Notes: a model not told the origin generated them from the letters alone. Positions 43,830-56,473 are shown, counted from the first letter of the stretch. The stretch is 64,000 bases of DNA from Siphonodentalium dalli (GCA_032622095.1 CP136069.1:101894278-101958277), one strand, 5' to 3'. Translations and numbers: made by a program.

Positions 43830-44377
43830 AAATTTATTGAGGTGAAGCTACCAAAGTATAATAGAAGAATGCTGCCTTAGAAGGAGCTGGATGTTGCCAT
43901 CGATTTCAGATATTGGTAGACAGACATGTATGTGTGGGTAACACAAACAAAAAACGCCATCCTGGAACGGCTAATATAAAGGTACCGGTAAGGTGGGAAA
44001 TTAATAAGGTGGCGACCAACGAAAAGGCATCGTGAGAAAAAAGGTGACTAAAAACAGCGTGTATACGAGCCATTAAAAAAAATTGATCCTCAAGCCAGAA
44101 AATTGACGAGTTGGAAACAACTGGCAACATAAAGGAAGCAGCCCCTTAACATAACTTAAGATCGTAAAGCGTGTTGACAGTAAAAGATCCTGCCCAGAAA
44201 ACAATATTTTCAGATGATTGGAAAATGTGAGATAAGTTCTTGCGAAAGCTGTTAAAATTAAATTTGGTTGGTCTTCTGGTATGCAAGAGCTATGTTTTTT
44301 CCGAATGGGGTTGATTCCGGTATGAGATCAAAACTCGCGAATACGCATAGCACCACACAAGCCGCAAAAAGCCACTG
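43830..44377 (-). other. spacer between hydrolase and gag
   Basis: About 550 bp without a coherent frame. Within the Ngaro-type element this could be leader or a decayed ORF. Confidence 0.4.
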
Positions 44378-45060
44378 TTAACTACCGGTATATAAACATA
44401 TAATCAATACCAGGAAACCCGGTTTAGTGCGAAAAGAATAGCTCCCCTGAGACTTTTTGAATAAAGGTGTGTGCCAAGAGTAAAAATGCACCCCATCTGT
44501 TAGGACATCTAGCGCCTGGACTTGAAGGCAACCATGATGCCAAGTCTTCACCTTGCTGGAGCGATCAGAGAGGACAACACTGTTGTACTGATTGAGAATC
44601 TCTACCTGTTTGTTGTATAAGTCCTGAGTCTTGTCCCCTCTGATTCTCGTGCGAGGAAAAGCTTGGCTTGCAACAATGAATTTTACCGATTTAATATGGA
44701 GCATGTCGGCTAACAGTTCATCAGTGTTACTCCCAACAGTCTGAGGAAACTCCGAGGATAAATCATTGCCCCCAATTTGGGTCACAATGATATGGGGGCG
44801 GAATTTCCGAAGGCGAGGTAAGTACTCGCTGGCAGAACCAATGGTGTAACCCCCCTTTGCAAAGAATTGGATGTCCACTGAACGGCCGTCATGCTCTGAC
44901 AATTTGAAAGCTTCTGCGTAATTATACAGTAAATGGTTAACGATGTGTCGACCAAGTCGTAGCCTCAATCGTTTACGAAGGAAATTCCCAAACGGACAAT
45001 AAAAGAATGTCCCACAATTGCAATACGAGTGTGGTTACGCCGGCTCTTAGCGCTCGGCAT
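44378..45060 (-). pseudogene. SGNH-fold hydrolase of the Ngaro-type element
   Basis: The ATG at 45060 starts MPSAKSRRNHTRIAIVGHSF, giving a GHS block I (GDS in classic members). After a frameshift near 44985 the frame 44968-44378 carries block III QIGGNDLS and block V DGVHFY with the Asp-His pair, so the Ser, Asn, Asp and His residues are all present. SGNH hydrolases are esterases or lipases; a hydrolase of this fold is reported in Ngaro elements, where its role is unknown. It lies upstream of gag, right after the 5' terminal repeat, on the element's sense strand. Confidence 0.82.
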
Positions 45061-45194
45061 GACAAAGTTTGCTCCGTTTATTTTTATCCAAAACTATGAA
45101 AATTAAACGTGACCGTTCGAAATAAATGTACCCAACGTGGTAAGGAAAAATATACTAACCAAACATGCTAAAATTAAAGTCAGATTACCTTGTA

Positions 45195-45593
45195 AATTAA
45201 GAAAAAACACAGGCTCTTTTCCGGAGAAAATATTTTTGATTGTTCCTGTTTTGAGGTTACCGGAAAAGAGGCTGGGTTCAGCGTCTCCGTTTCTCTCTTC
45301 TGCAATTCATGCGCGCGAACGCGAAATAGTCCCAAACAAAAGTTGTCTGTAGGACGTGAATAATTTTATTGTCGATTGAAAATCTGTATTGTCGATCTGT
45401 TATACAAACGGGAAAGTTGTTGTGTGCGATGATATGTAAACAGATCGTAATTGGAAAGTTATAGGAAGAAAGGAAAATATTTTTTGTAACAACAAGACGC
45501 TGCCGCTAGAGGGCGGAGTTCAGTTTAACTAGAAAATACGCGGTCGATTCCATAAATTGTTGAAGGGGTGCTGTTGCCCCCTTACCGTTATTT
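45195..45593 (-). repeat. 5' terminal repeat (A1) of the Ngaro-type element
   Basis: Matches 37537-37927; the inner 175 bp also match 38689-38863. The outer edge near GTTATTT is where the copies lose similarity, marking the element boundary. No target duplication, as expected for tyrosine-recombinase integration. Confidence 0.85.
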
Positions 45594-45954
45594 CTTCACT
45601 GACAAATTTTATGGACTCACTTAATCCACAGCGCACTATAGGCTTCACATGTTTGTCACTGTTGTGTGTAGTCTGTAGATGGCCAGAATTGTATTCTGAC
45701 CCGAGTCACAGTGATTGAGGCTGAGCCTGAAGTCGGTGATTACTAAATCACTAAATGAGTAAATCAGTGAGTCAGCTTTTAAATGTCCATTTTTCTGATT
45801 TCCTTGACCTGACATGCAGTGACAGCTATTAAATTTGGTGAAGTAGAAGACACAATTTGCCACTTGCAACACTAACCAGTCCAGGTGAAAAAAGACTTAA
45901 CATTTAACAGAACAAGTCAAATCATAGTGGAGCGGACGGAACCGATTTCAGAAC
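45594..45954. other. interval between two elements
   Basis: About 360 bp with short repeated words (GTGATTnnTAAATCA) but no gene. Confidence 0.4.
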
Positions 45955-47435
45955 GTTTAGTTCATCGGCACCACACACGGGCTTGTGATACATCATTTTG
46001 AAGGTTATGACATTCCGCATCGGATAGGACCCGGTGTGAAATATTCAAATGATGCAAAAGATGATTTTTAGCTGATTAAGTGCCAAAATTCAGCAAAAAT
46101 CCCTGTTTTTGTAAAATTCGGCAAAATGAGATATAGTCTAGAAAAGTGCGGATATATATACCGCATACGACAATATGCTGAATATGCCATCATATTTAAC
46201 ACGTGATGTGTTATGTAAGATTATTTCAACCCTCACCCCAAAATTCAGCAAAAAATCACTGTTTTAGGGAAATTCGGCACAAATGAATACAAAAGCACAG
46301 ATATTCGGGATATGTTTGTGCTATGATATAGCAGGTTACAAACTTGTAAATACAAAGTAATGAAATGCCATGATTGCGGTGATAGATGTCAAAATTTCTT
46401 AAATTTACGTGGAATACAGACAAAAAATCATTCATTTTCAGTTGTTTCGTCCCTCTTAATAGGCGATTATTCAGTATTACATTGAATGGACATACAGTAT
46501 ATAGTATAGAAACTAATATATACTGCATATGACTGTAAGATAATGATGTCATTCTTTGCCATAGATGCTATGTGGTGGTAGATTGTGTCACCCCCACCCC
46601 AAAATTCAGAAGAAAAAATAATCAGTTTTAGAAATTTCGGTATGGCAGAATACAAAAGCACAACTCCGATTATTTTGTGCTATTATATTGAAGTCTACCC
46701 ACTTCGGGATATACATTCTGATAACGTCATGGTATCATTTACAGATGGCAAATTTCGGAGTTTTCTGATGAAAGTAGACCGAAAATCGTGAAATATAAAC
46801 TTGTTTTGCCCCTCAACATGGGTGATAATTCAATTCCATTTTGAACAATAATCCAGGACAAACTTCAAGAGTTGACGAGACACATAACGCATATGAATGT
46901 TTTCGGATTGTGTCATCTTCTGTCGCATTTGTTTGGTTATATTGCACCCATCGCCCCAACAATACAATACATTGCAAGATGAGACAAGCAAGGAATATTC
47001 CTATACACATTTATGCATTATACACATACCTTATCAAGCTGAGGCGTTTGATATATAGTTACTTGAGTTGAAGAAATTACATCATTGTATATGTTTACTT
47101 CGCATAATATAGCTTCACATTTGTATAAGATTATACGTATTGGGAGGTTTAGTTATTGTTAATAACCAGGTTCAGCCACAGTACATGTAACTTGTAACGT
47201 GTGTTGCCATTACCAACGAAATCACCTGACTCACATGACCATTCCGCTTACATGTACACCATCAAACAACCGTTTAGACGTTTTGTGTCAAATGTGCAGC
47301 ATTGCGAAATGTGTATCAGAGGGGTGTCCAATCTTTATATCAATCGACGAACATGTGCTTAGTTAACTTTTGTTAAATTCTTCAGCAGCGGTGACCACGC
47401 CGTTACTTTTCCCAAATGGGTTGTTGGTACGACTT

Positions 47436-47720
47436 CCTTCACATACCGTAGGTCGTCTGCACCCTGTGACCGATGAAAGTCAAAGTTTGTTTGTATCTGG
47501 GTGCAGAAATGTTCCCCAATGAGGTCTCATAGCCTACTCTTCTTCGATACACATAGAGGGTTTTTAGCGACCAATGGGCTTGAACTGCCCACGAGACGGC
47601 ACAGCCATTAAGGTGAGCTCGCGATCTCACCACATCTATTCATGGCTCAACCCTGCAAGTTGAGCCAAGGGGTCGTGTTTGGAATGAACCTGCAGCCACC
47701 CGGGACTTGATGTCCCCCGT
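47436..47720 (-). repeat. possible tRNA-derived SINE
   Basis: On the minus strand GATGTGGTGAGATCGCGAGC is followed about 40 bp later by GCAGTTCAAGCCC, close to a B box, then a unique 3' part. This spacing recalls a tRNA-derived SINE head. No poly-A or flanking duplication was verified. Confidence 0.35.
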
Positions 47721-48579
47721 GGCTGCCACTTCCCTTTAATCATATAATAGAATATTTGTTTTACACCAACAGTACTGTACAAACAGTATATACACTGTAT
47801 ATCTGTGACTCTCATTTCTGGGAGTCATCATCCACGACTTTGCCCTATGGGGACCTTCCCACAGTATTTGGGGTTTTAATGCGTCACGATCTTCTTGGTC
47901 ACAGCCATCAAATCGAGCCTTGTCATCAACCTTGCGATGTTTTTTAATTCTATCTATCGTCCTTGAATCCCCATTGGGGTACCATGGCGCCGTTTCTGGG
48001 TTGGGCCATATTTCTTGGAATATGATGAGGAACAGATGCCGTAATATCTCCAAGGCCTTGGTCATTACATGTCGAATTTCTCTGACCATGTATGTCTTCC
48101 AATATGTTACGAAGAATATATTTCTCCTGTGCATTTGATTTCACTCCATGATAGGGTGGTTTTGGTTCAGCTCTTTGAAACTCATCCCCATTGTTTATGG
48201 TAGCAGAAACTACTGCTGTATTGCCATGTGATCATAGAGACCCATAATAGGTTCGTTAAGCTTTCTGAGCATTTGGGAATGTCCAGACCTTCCAGGAGTC
48301 ACATATGGCATATTCTGCCAATATATGTGTTCTCTACGATCCGTGCCTGATCCGTGGTGCGTATCGTGGTATAAGTGGGCTCGTGATCCACAGTGTCAAA
48401 AGTTCCAATTCCTTCTGTGGAATTTGTGTTGATGTGTTCTGACAAGTGACGAGAAGATACTATCTCTGGCAGAGTTTCCGATGAGTTAGATGATACAACT
48501 CGGTAAGCCTTATTCGTTTCGTTGGACTCAATGATCAGCAGCTCGTGTGCTACATCATTTATGTAACATATGATGTTTA

Positions 48580-49400
48580 TCTTCCGATAAGTAGTCATAC
48601 AGTTTCTTTGAGAGTATGGAAACTGTTGTTCCAGTACCAATCAGAAACCTCACTGGCTGCCCATAGATTGCAATCTAAATATAGCCACCCTCTTCAGAAG
48701 AGCTGTACATGTATCTAACAAACTCGTTGGAGTTACGATGTCCATTGTGTTCTGCTCGTCTCCCCTACCACGATAGGCATTATGACACATGTCGCGTGGA
48801 TTGTGAGAAGTTCTGCATCTGGTGCGTTCTTTGTATTCGTTTGTGTTATAATCAGGATTATCATTATAATTATGTCTCCACTGTCTATCGTCACGACAGT
48901 CCACACAGGACTCATTTGTGTTACTCTTTTTCTCCTTGTTTTGGTTCTCCAAGTTTGTCATTCTTTGTTAATATCCCCTTTACACCTCTTCACATCAGTC
49001 AATATTTGTTTTATCTCCTTCGTCTCAGAGATGGACTGTGATATCTGGGACGGTTGTGAGCTATTTTGAGTTTTCCCATTAGAACCAGTTTGGGGCTTCA
49101 GTTCATCTCTTATCTTTTTGAGTTCTTCAAACTCTATATTTTTGCTTTGTGTTGAGTCTGCTTCATTTACTGCCCTAGCATAGTATTTAGCCCTATGTTT
49201 GTCAGACTTGGCAAAAGCCTCTAATTCAACTACATGTTTTATGCTCTCACAAAGAGAGCCCGGTCTTGCTTGTTTTGCCCTGAGCGTATGTCTGGACCAT
49301 ACAAACCACCAATGAATTGGTCCTTTGCCAAGGTGTCTCTCAATTCATGTGTTGCAGTGTGATATAACATATTGGGTAGGAGTCCTAGGAGTAGGTCACC
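48580..49400 (-). pseudogene. Ty3/gypsy gag/protease remnant
   Basis: Pieced over shifted frames on the minus strand: LAKDQFIGGLYGPDIRSG and ESIKHVVELEAFAKSDKHR (gag C-terminal helical region) near 49350-49170; a decayed cysteine/histidine region (CRTSHNPRDMC) near 48800; then QPVRFLIGTGTTVSILSKK near 48640-48590, the retropepsin motif with Gly in place of the catalytic Asp of DTG. Several frameshifts and stops. Unrelated in sequence to the intact element at 18902-23588. No RT was recognised downstream (48580-47740). Confidence 0.65.
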
Positions 49401-51324
49401 GAGTGTTCCTTGCGCCAATCATCTCATCAATTTCCAATCCATTTATATTGGAACACATTTCAAAGTGTGCTTGGTGATCTAACCATGATCTTGTGCATTA
49501 TAGCTATCTGGTGTCACAAATTGTTTCCGTTTTTCATCGGATATTCTAGAACAATTTCGGTTCGGGTGGTATTTAGTGCAATGCATTACAATGCATGCAT
49601 ACAGTAAATTATTATTTGCTGTGTTGGCACTTGACAGCTTACGCATAATAACCTATTGCACGCATGAATTACGCATATGGTGCTACAGGTACATCACTAG
49701 AATATGTGTTCTTTCTATCAGTTGTCGATTTTTAATAGTTTCGAGAAACTCAAGTATATGGGCACGCGAGTTTTGCACGCATTCATCTAGTGTACAACTA
49801 ACAATAAGTATCATGTAAACAACAGAATTAAATACAAACATAACTATAGCACAATGCTGCGTGTGGTGAGAAGATTGAATGCAATGAACGGCACTATTTT
49901 CTCCAAAATGGACTCGCAGTCGATCGTCAATTCTGTAAAAATGAGTTTAGACCGTACGAAACACATACGCCTACCATAAGCTATACTTGTAATTCTTATA
50001 TGTATATTACTACTATAATAGTAGTTCGTACCAACAACCCATTTGGGAAAAATAACGGCGTGGTCACCGCTGCTGAAGAATTTAACAAAAGTTCACTAAG
50101 CACAGGTTCGTCGATTGATATAAAAATTGGACACCCCATTGATACACATTTCGCAATGCTGCACATTTGACACAAAACGTCTAAACGGTTGAATGATGGT
50201 GTACGTGTAAGTAGAATGGTCATGTGAGTCGTGTGCTTTCATTGGTAATGGCAACACACGTTACAAGTTACATGTACTGTGGCTGAACCTGGTTATTAAC
50301 AATAACTAAACCTCCCAATACGTATAATCTTATACAACTGTGAAGCTATATTATGCGAAGTAAACATATACAATGATGTAATTTCTTCAACTCAAGTAAC
50401 TATCAAACGCCCAGCTTGATAAAGTATGTGTATAATGAATAAATGTGTATAGGAATATTCCGTGTTTGTCTCATCTTGCAATGTATTGTATTGTTGGGGC
50501 GATGGGTGCAACAACGTAACCAAACAAATGCGACAGAAGATGATACAATCCGAAAACATTCATATGCATCATGTGTCTCGTCAACGCTTGAGAGTTTGTC
50601 CTGGATTATTGTTCAACATCGAATTGAATTATCACCCATGTAGAGGGGCAAACAAGTTTATATTTCACGATTTTCGGTCTACTTTCATCAGAAAACTCCG
50701 AAATTTGCCATCTGTAAATGATACCATGACGCTATCAGAATGTATATCTCGAAGTGGGTAGACTTCAATATAATAGCACAAAATAATCGGAGTTGTGCTT
50801 TTGTATTCTGCAATACCGAAATTTCTGAGTTTGTTTCTTCTGAATTTTGGGGTGGGGGTGACACAATCTACCACCACATATCATATCTGGCAAAGAATGA
50901 CATCTTTATCATACAAACATATGCAGTATATATTTCCACAAGTTTCTATACTATATACGGGATGTCCATTCAATGCAATACTGAATACTCGCCTATTAAG
51001 AGGGGCGAAACAACTGAAAATGAATGATTTTTTGTCTATTTTCCACGTAAATTTAAGAATTATTTACATCTATCACCGCAATCATGGCATTTCATTACTT
51101 TGTATTTATAAGTGTGTAACCTGCTATATCATAGCACAAACATATCCCGAATATCTGTGCCTTTGTATTCATTTGTGCCGAATTTCCCTAAAACAGTGAC
51201 TTTTTGCTGAATTTTGGGGTGAGGGTTGAAATCATTTTACATAACACATCACGTGTTAAATATGATGGCATATTCGGCATATTGTCGTATGCGGTATGTA
51301 TATCCGCACTTTTCTAGACTATAT

Positions 51325-52575
51325 ACGATATCCTTGGTCAAAACAATATTGATCTATCGCCCATTAAGTGAGGCAACAAAAATGAAAAATTGCGGTGTTT
51401 TGTCTATTTTTACAATAAATCTAAAACAAATCTTCTTTATATCAGAGAAATCATACCACTATCATAGTAAATGTCTAAAGGTATTTGTAATACGACCCTG
51501 CCTAACTATGCTTAAAAGCCATGTCCTGATTGGCCAGTGGCCCGAGTTACCATGGCTATCTCGTTCCAGTTTTGTGGTACAATTCTACTTTTTCCAATTG
51601 TACCACGAAAAAAATCGGTTTATTCAGATTGCCGCACGCGACTTTTCCCGTCTTTTCTAACTCCGCGCAAACGGGGCATCAACGGAGTACACCCGCACCC
51701 GTAACCCTTTGAATTTTTCTACATCTTGACAATCTTGCGAATTTTCTAGCGATTTGTCGCTTGAAACCAATTTGGTTGCCAATGAATATGGTCCAAATGA
51801 TGTTATGGTATATTGATATATGTTACGACCAAAGAAACTTACTTAATAAGTATATTAAATGACAAAATACATCCATGGGGCCGGGCTGTGCATTCGTCGA
51901 TTCGAATCTCGATCATATTCGATATTTCGGAATCAAGTTGAAAATGAAAGCGTTTGTTCACCAGTATACAGAAGGGGAATAAGATTAGTTTAGTAAACTA
52001 GATCATTTAGATCGCTTTGTGTAAGGAAAATGGTCCATAGTCGATGATCAGATTCATGTTGTCCCAACAACGTTCAAAACAGAAATGACCGAAATCGTAT
52101 TTCCTGTACAATTTAAATGAAACGCACGGGCGCCGCTGAAAACACATCGTTTTTTAGCCAATCACAACGATTATTTCTAGAAGAGGTGCCTCGAAAAGTC
52201 AACGGGGGAATTTCATAACAAGACAAGACATTACCAGAGTACTCCATGCAAAGAAATCGAGTACGCCCAATACGAATTACACCACGAAATGTTTTCTCAC
52301 CTGAGACCGAAAAAGCGCAGTATTTCGTTGACTATTCAGTCGAATTGTGACCATAAACTTTCAGTCGTATTACAATTAAGAAATAAATACACGGTGTATC
52401 GGTGTGTATGGTCAAGTTGTACCACAAAAAACTGATTGTAGGACTCCGCTACGCGTCGTCCTACAATCAGTTTTTTGTGGTACAACTTGACCATACACAC
52501 CTCTACACCGTGTATTTATTTCTTAAATAGACTACAATATTTTAGCGGAAAATGTTCGCGTTTCTATACTTTTAT
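51325..52575. repeat. block interrupting the right foldback arm, with long palindrome
   Basis: No counterpart in the left arm. Contains a palindrome at 52378-52531 (arms about 70 bp, GTTGTACCACAAAAAACTG, loop TCCGCTACGCGTC) and a smaller hairpin GTGGTACAATT/AATTGTACCAC at 51571-51608. No gene recognised. Confidence 0.65.
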
Positions 52576-52754
52576 TTCCCATTTTGACGAATTTTACAAA
52601 AACAGGGATTTTTGCTGAATTTTGGCACTTAATCAGCTAAAAATCATCTTTTGCATCATTTGTATACTTCAAACCGGGTCCTATCCGATGCGGAATGTCA
52701 TAACCTTCAAAATGATGTATCACAAGCCCGTGTGTGATGCCGATGGACTAAACT

Positions 52755-53465
52755 CCTACTTCTAGTGAGCTTTTTGAGTTTGTCACCGTGAGTGGGGACC
52801 ACAGACCAGTGACCTTCATTTTCATATTTTTTCAGTCACAGATTAATTTTCATATTTTTCCAGTCACACTCACAGACTCATCATTAATCAGTTTCTTTTC
52901 CGACTGACTGAGTTTCATTTTCACTGTTCAACTTCAGAAGTCTGGAATGGAGGCTTCACACACAATGTATGCCCAATCGAGTGGCTTATACCCATAAAAT
53001 TCAGTACGAGAACCACAACTGAAGTTCGAATGGCAAGCGCCAATAACTAATTCCACTGGTCTGGTCGACGCCATTTTCTGACGAAAATTACGTCATCATT
53101 TGCAACGTTGCATGACCTAATAACTGAAACGGGACGGAATCTGACGAGGTTTGCTGAATGCTATGCACCTCGGCAGGAAACGTAAACCGACCTCGGTCAA
53201 CCACAAAGGCCCCATAGGTCCGAATCGCCCGGATGTAAACAAAACATTTGAGGTTGATAGAGTCATATAGAGTATAGAAATTAGTGACGTCACAACTATA
53301 CTTGCGTCGCTTACGAACCGTAAAACAACCAAAAATTGTCCATCTACCAAATGGTACGATAAATGATATGCCATTCCTCACAAATAAGCGAATACAAATA
53401 TAACTTCGATAAAAATTAGATAACACGAATTTAAAAAAGTTTTTTTTTTTATTAAAAACTCGACG
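52755..53465. other. noncoding interval
   Basis: CAGTCACA words repeat near 52830-52875. Minus-strand ORFs of 136 and 85 codons overlap in different frames with no recognisable domain. Nothing else supported. Confidence 0.4.
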
Positions 53466-53525
53466 CCATGAATTGAACCCTGACCGCCAGCGTGACAATC
53501 GAGAACGAAACCCACACGACTATTG
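53466..53525 (-). repeat. tRNA-like relic or SINE head
   Basis: Minus strand: TAGTCGTGTGGG (A-box-like, 53522-53511) and GGTTCAATTC (B-box-like, 53479-53470) lie about 31 nt apart, matching tRNA promoter spacing. A T10 run on the plus-strand side (53441-53450) could be the tail. The cloverleaf is imperfect, so a functional tRNA is not called. Confidence 0.4.
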
Positions 53526-53889
53526 TGTTTTATTTTATAGCGCCCTCTCTGTTTCAGCGCGGCCAGTTCAAACTATGTATATATCTATAAGTATTTTATT
53601 TGTTTTCATGACTGTTAATTATATCCCATTAAATATTTTCTAAAAATGACGCCTGTAATACCTGTGTATGACATATGGGGCATTTTATTATACAAGGCCC
53701 ATGCATGACTGTTCACAATTGTTATTGCTATATACCTAAACTAAACAGCTCCATTCTAACATGTGATACAAAATTTCAGAAAGTCCCTTTCAATTGTTCT
53801 GGAGTTATAATTAGTACACTATAGAGCAATAATAACATGCAGTTAATCATTTTCTTAAATGTATAGGCATCTACTTCATCTATCATACA

Positions 53890-54240
53890 GTTTTGGAACT
53901 TCTGTCTATCTATCTGTCTGTCTGTCTGTACGTGTGAGTTGGCCTATGTGTGTTATAGGCTCGAAAACTGCTCAACCGATCCTACTCGAATTTGGTATAT
54001 AGGCCTACTTTGATCCCGTGAACAATATGAACAGGTCCAATTTCACGTGCGACGGTATCCTTGATCTTGACCTCGCCCATATCCGACTGAAAGTTCTGGA
54101 CTTTGACCGATCAAACTCAAATTTGCTATGTAGGCCTACTTTGATCTCGGGAACAATATGGGCGGGTCCAATTTTACGTGCGACCGGGTCCTTAACCTTG
54201 ACCTCGCTTTGTTTCAAATTAACAAGAAAATTAAGATGAC
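53890..54240 (+). repeat. TCTG microsatellite and GGCTCGAAAAC-family repeat
   Basis: (TCTG)n at 53905-53928, then CTCGAAAACTGCTCAACCGA and two approximately 115-bp units with TAGGCCTACTTTGATC, GAACAATATG and CTTGACCTCGC. Same family as the Helitron-associated repeats at 58560 and 61200. Confidence 0.7.
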
Positions 54241-55519
54241 ATTTCTTAAGATCAATCATTCGCGTGCATATATATTCATAGATTCAAATTAAATTTTAAC
54301 GCTAAGAACAATGGTTTATTAACATGAACATTAAAGTATTGCGGCGAAGTAGAAGTGTATATAAGGAAATATTATAGACTGTTCTGCGAAATGATGAGGG
54401 AGTTCCAAATGTATTACAATTGGCGGAAGTGAGATACATGTGTACAATAGAAGTACTGCAAAGTCCACCCGTATCGTCGTCAACCTTTGCTATATAGCGG
54501 GGATGGCGCGAACGCATGTGCACGATTTCTCAACAACAATAAACTTTCTTGACAAAATCACACGACTGTAAATAAGAGAAATTTTTCGAAACTGACCACT
54601 TCTAAAAAAAATATAGTGGGACGGGACCTCGTCTCCATGCATTATACGTTTTAGGAATTGATATCTCCTAAACTCACGGACATCTGAATATGTATATGTA
54701 TCAGCACATTATAAACGTCGAACTGAATAAACCATTGACTTCTAGATTTATGGTTTTAATGAGTTTTTCTTTTTATGATCTCTTGAGTTTGAGGGTGATG
54801 GGTAGGCGAGTCTAGCGTGCAATTCTTTATCTGATCTCAGCTATGTCTATGACTATTTTGGTCCATTAATTGTATGTCGACCAAAATCAAAAGGTTTTCA
54901 CTGTTGAAAGTTCTGTCTAAAGAATAAGTCATAGCCGTTATACACTGGTATATATAGATCACGATGCCATGAGTTTACACTTCATATACCACTCGAGGGA
55001 ATCAAACTTCATTCTTACAAACGCTGGGGAAATGAATATATCTATCTTACAATAATATTTCCATGTAATTTAAGCATTTTAAACCCGGTGTAGTTTTACC
55101 AGTTTTTGAATGTGATTCCGTCACGCCCGTTGTGTGATTCCGACACGGCGAACAAACTGAGTTAGCTAGTAATATACACATAAGTGTGTGATAATGCGGC
55201 TTCTTTCTTCAAGGATAATGTTTCTACTTTTCTAATTTTGAACTTTTTCCAGCTCAGCTTTGCTCAATGAGCAGGGTTCTGCCATACTACGGACCAACCC
55301 TCGTAGTGAGGGAACTTTTTTGTGATTCCGGCACGGACACAATTTGGCCGAGTGTGAGATGGTAATCAATTGCACATAGCATTGTATATAATCAAACAAC
55401 TTAGTATAGTATATACAATGTTTTTAATTTTAATCGGTACCCAACTGGTCATAATTTTAGATTGTATAGGACACAGAAAAGTAAAATTCCGTAAAATTTG
55501 GTGATTCCGTCACGCTGGT
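54241..55519. other. noncoding interval
   Basis: GTGATTCCGNCACG recurs four times (about 55110, 55135, 55322, 55500). No gene recognised. Confidence 0.45.
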
Positions 55520-55783
55520 ATTCATATATGTGTGTGTGTCCTATATAGACTCGAAAACGGCTCGACCGATTGAGCCCAAACTTCCTACCTAGGGGTACTT
55601 TTGTCCGGGAAGTGTATTTGACGGATCAAATCGTGACCCAACCTGACCTTGACCTTCAAAATGGTCAATTCAAGGTCAAATCGGGTCCAATTTCGCTTGC
55701 GCCCGTGTCCTTGCTCATATACGCTCATGTTGTCATGTTTCTGACAAAGGCATGGGACGATATATATGTGTGTATATCCTTTA
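55520..55783 (+). repeat. Helitron-associated GACTCGAAAACGG repeat
   Basis: GTGTGTGTCCTATATAGACT, CGAAAACGGCTCGACCGATT, AGCCCAAACTTCC and repeated CTTGACCTT words, homologous to 33655, 58560 and 61200. Not coding. Confidence 0.7.
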
Positions 55784-56100
55784 CTAGCAGGGTTACCCGG
55801 CGTTGCACAGGTTAATGTATAATGCTGTGGATATTTGTTGGGAATAGAGAATGCTCTTGCTTAAAGTGTTATACGTTTTCTCATAAATTGTATATTCAAA
55901 TAGCATCACAAAACATGATTATTACAGTCATGGAAATATAAGTAGTGGCTCACCTTGTCAATTGTCATTCTGTTTATCACGATTAATCCGTTCCACCAAT
56001 AATGAAGTATTTATTTATTTACAACTGCGTATACATTATACCTTATAATATGATACATGAACATCATAAACACATTAGTTCGATAAAAGATGATAATTGG
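55784..56100 (-). mobile_element. possible Helitron 3' end on the minus strand
   Basis: The minus strand ends GCAACGCCGGGTAACCC, TG, then CTAG followed by T, like Helitron 3' termini (CTRR before T). The hairpin is weak here. The extent to the right is not defined; no Rep/helicase coding was found. Confidence 0.4.
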
Positions 56101-56473
56101 GTTTTACATATTGAGTTGTATCAATCAATCTAGTGGGTTGGACTAAGATCTCGAGGACACCTGGCTATCATATCTCCACGAAGATACAGATGTTTCAAAG
56201 AAATTTCCAGGTGCTCCTCTGTTCATGGTGCTATATATTGGCTTAATATTCTTAGTTTAAACGAAATGTTGCTGCGCACATATATCAGCTACATGTGCCA
56301 GGCACAGGGCGAGATTTTGAGTTGTTTATGTCAGTCGATGAGTCTGTTCTAAAACCCTTGTCAGATGTCAGTATTGGTAGGATCCTGAAAAGTCTTGTGC
56401 TACTAACTGCATTTTCTTGTATATCAGAAGAAACTATATTTGACTGCACACTGTGACCATTTTTGAACACAGT

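Larger units (their letters stand above)
37537..45593 (-). mobile_element. Ngaro-type tyrosine-recombinase retrotransposon, decayed
   Basis: Sense (minus) order: terminal repeat (45593-45195), SGNH hydrolase, gag, RT/RNase H, tyrosine recombinase, then split direct repeats. There is no integrase, no protease and no simple LTR pair. Split repeats plus a tyrosine recombinase define the DIRS/Ngaro/PAT group, and an SGNH hydrolase points to Ngaro. Every ORF carries frameshifts or stops, so it is inactive. The 3' side shows a 936-bp tandem duplication, after which 391 bp of the 5' end recur, suggesting the start of a second head-to-tail copy truncated at 37537. Confidence 0.88.
45955..52754. mobile_element. 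6.8-kb giant foldback element
   Basis: Left arm 45955-47435 is inverted in the right arm 50025-51324 plus about 52576-52754. The tips share GTTTAGTnCATCGGC, and the arms join at a shared GTTGTTGGTACGA. Each arm is built of diverged approximately 280-bp units with CCCCAAAATTCAG and AAATTCGGCA. The 2.6-kb loop (47440-50020) holds a SINE-like sequence and a gypsy gag/protease remnant. A 1.25-kb block (51325-52575) interrupts the right arm. ORFs in the arms are mirrored and not coding. No target duplication recognised. Confidence 0.82.

Noticed and set aside
53088-53498. 136-codon minus-strand ORF next to the tRNA-like relic
   Set aside because: It overlaps another frame of similar length, begins inside the tRNA-like sequence and shows no domain.
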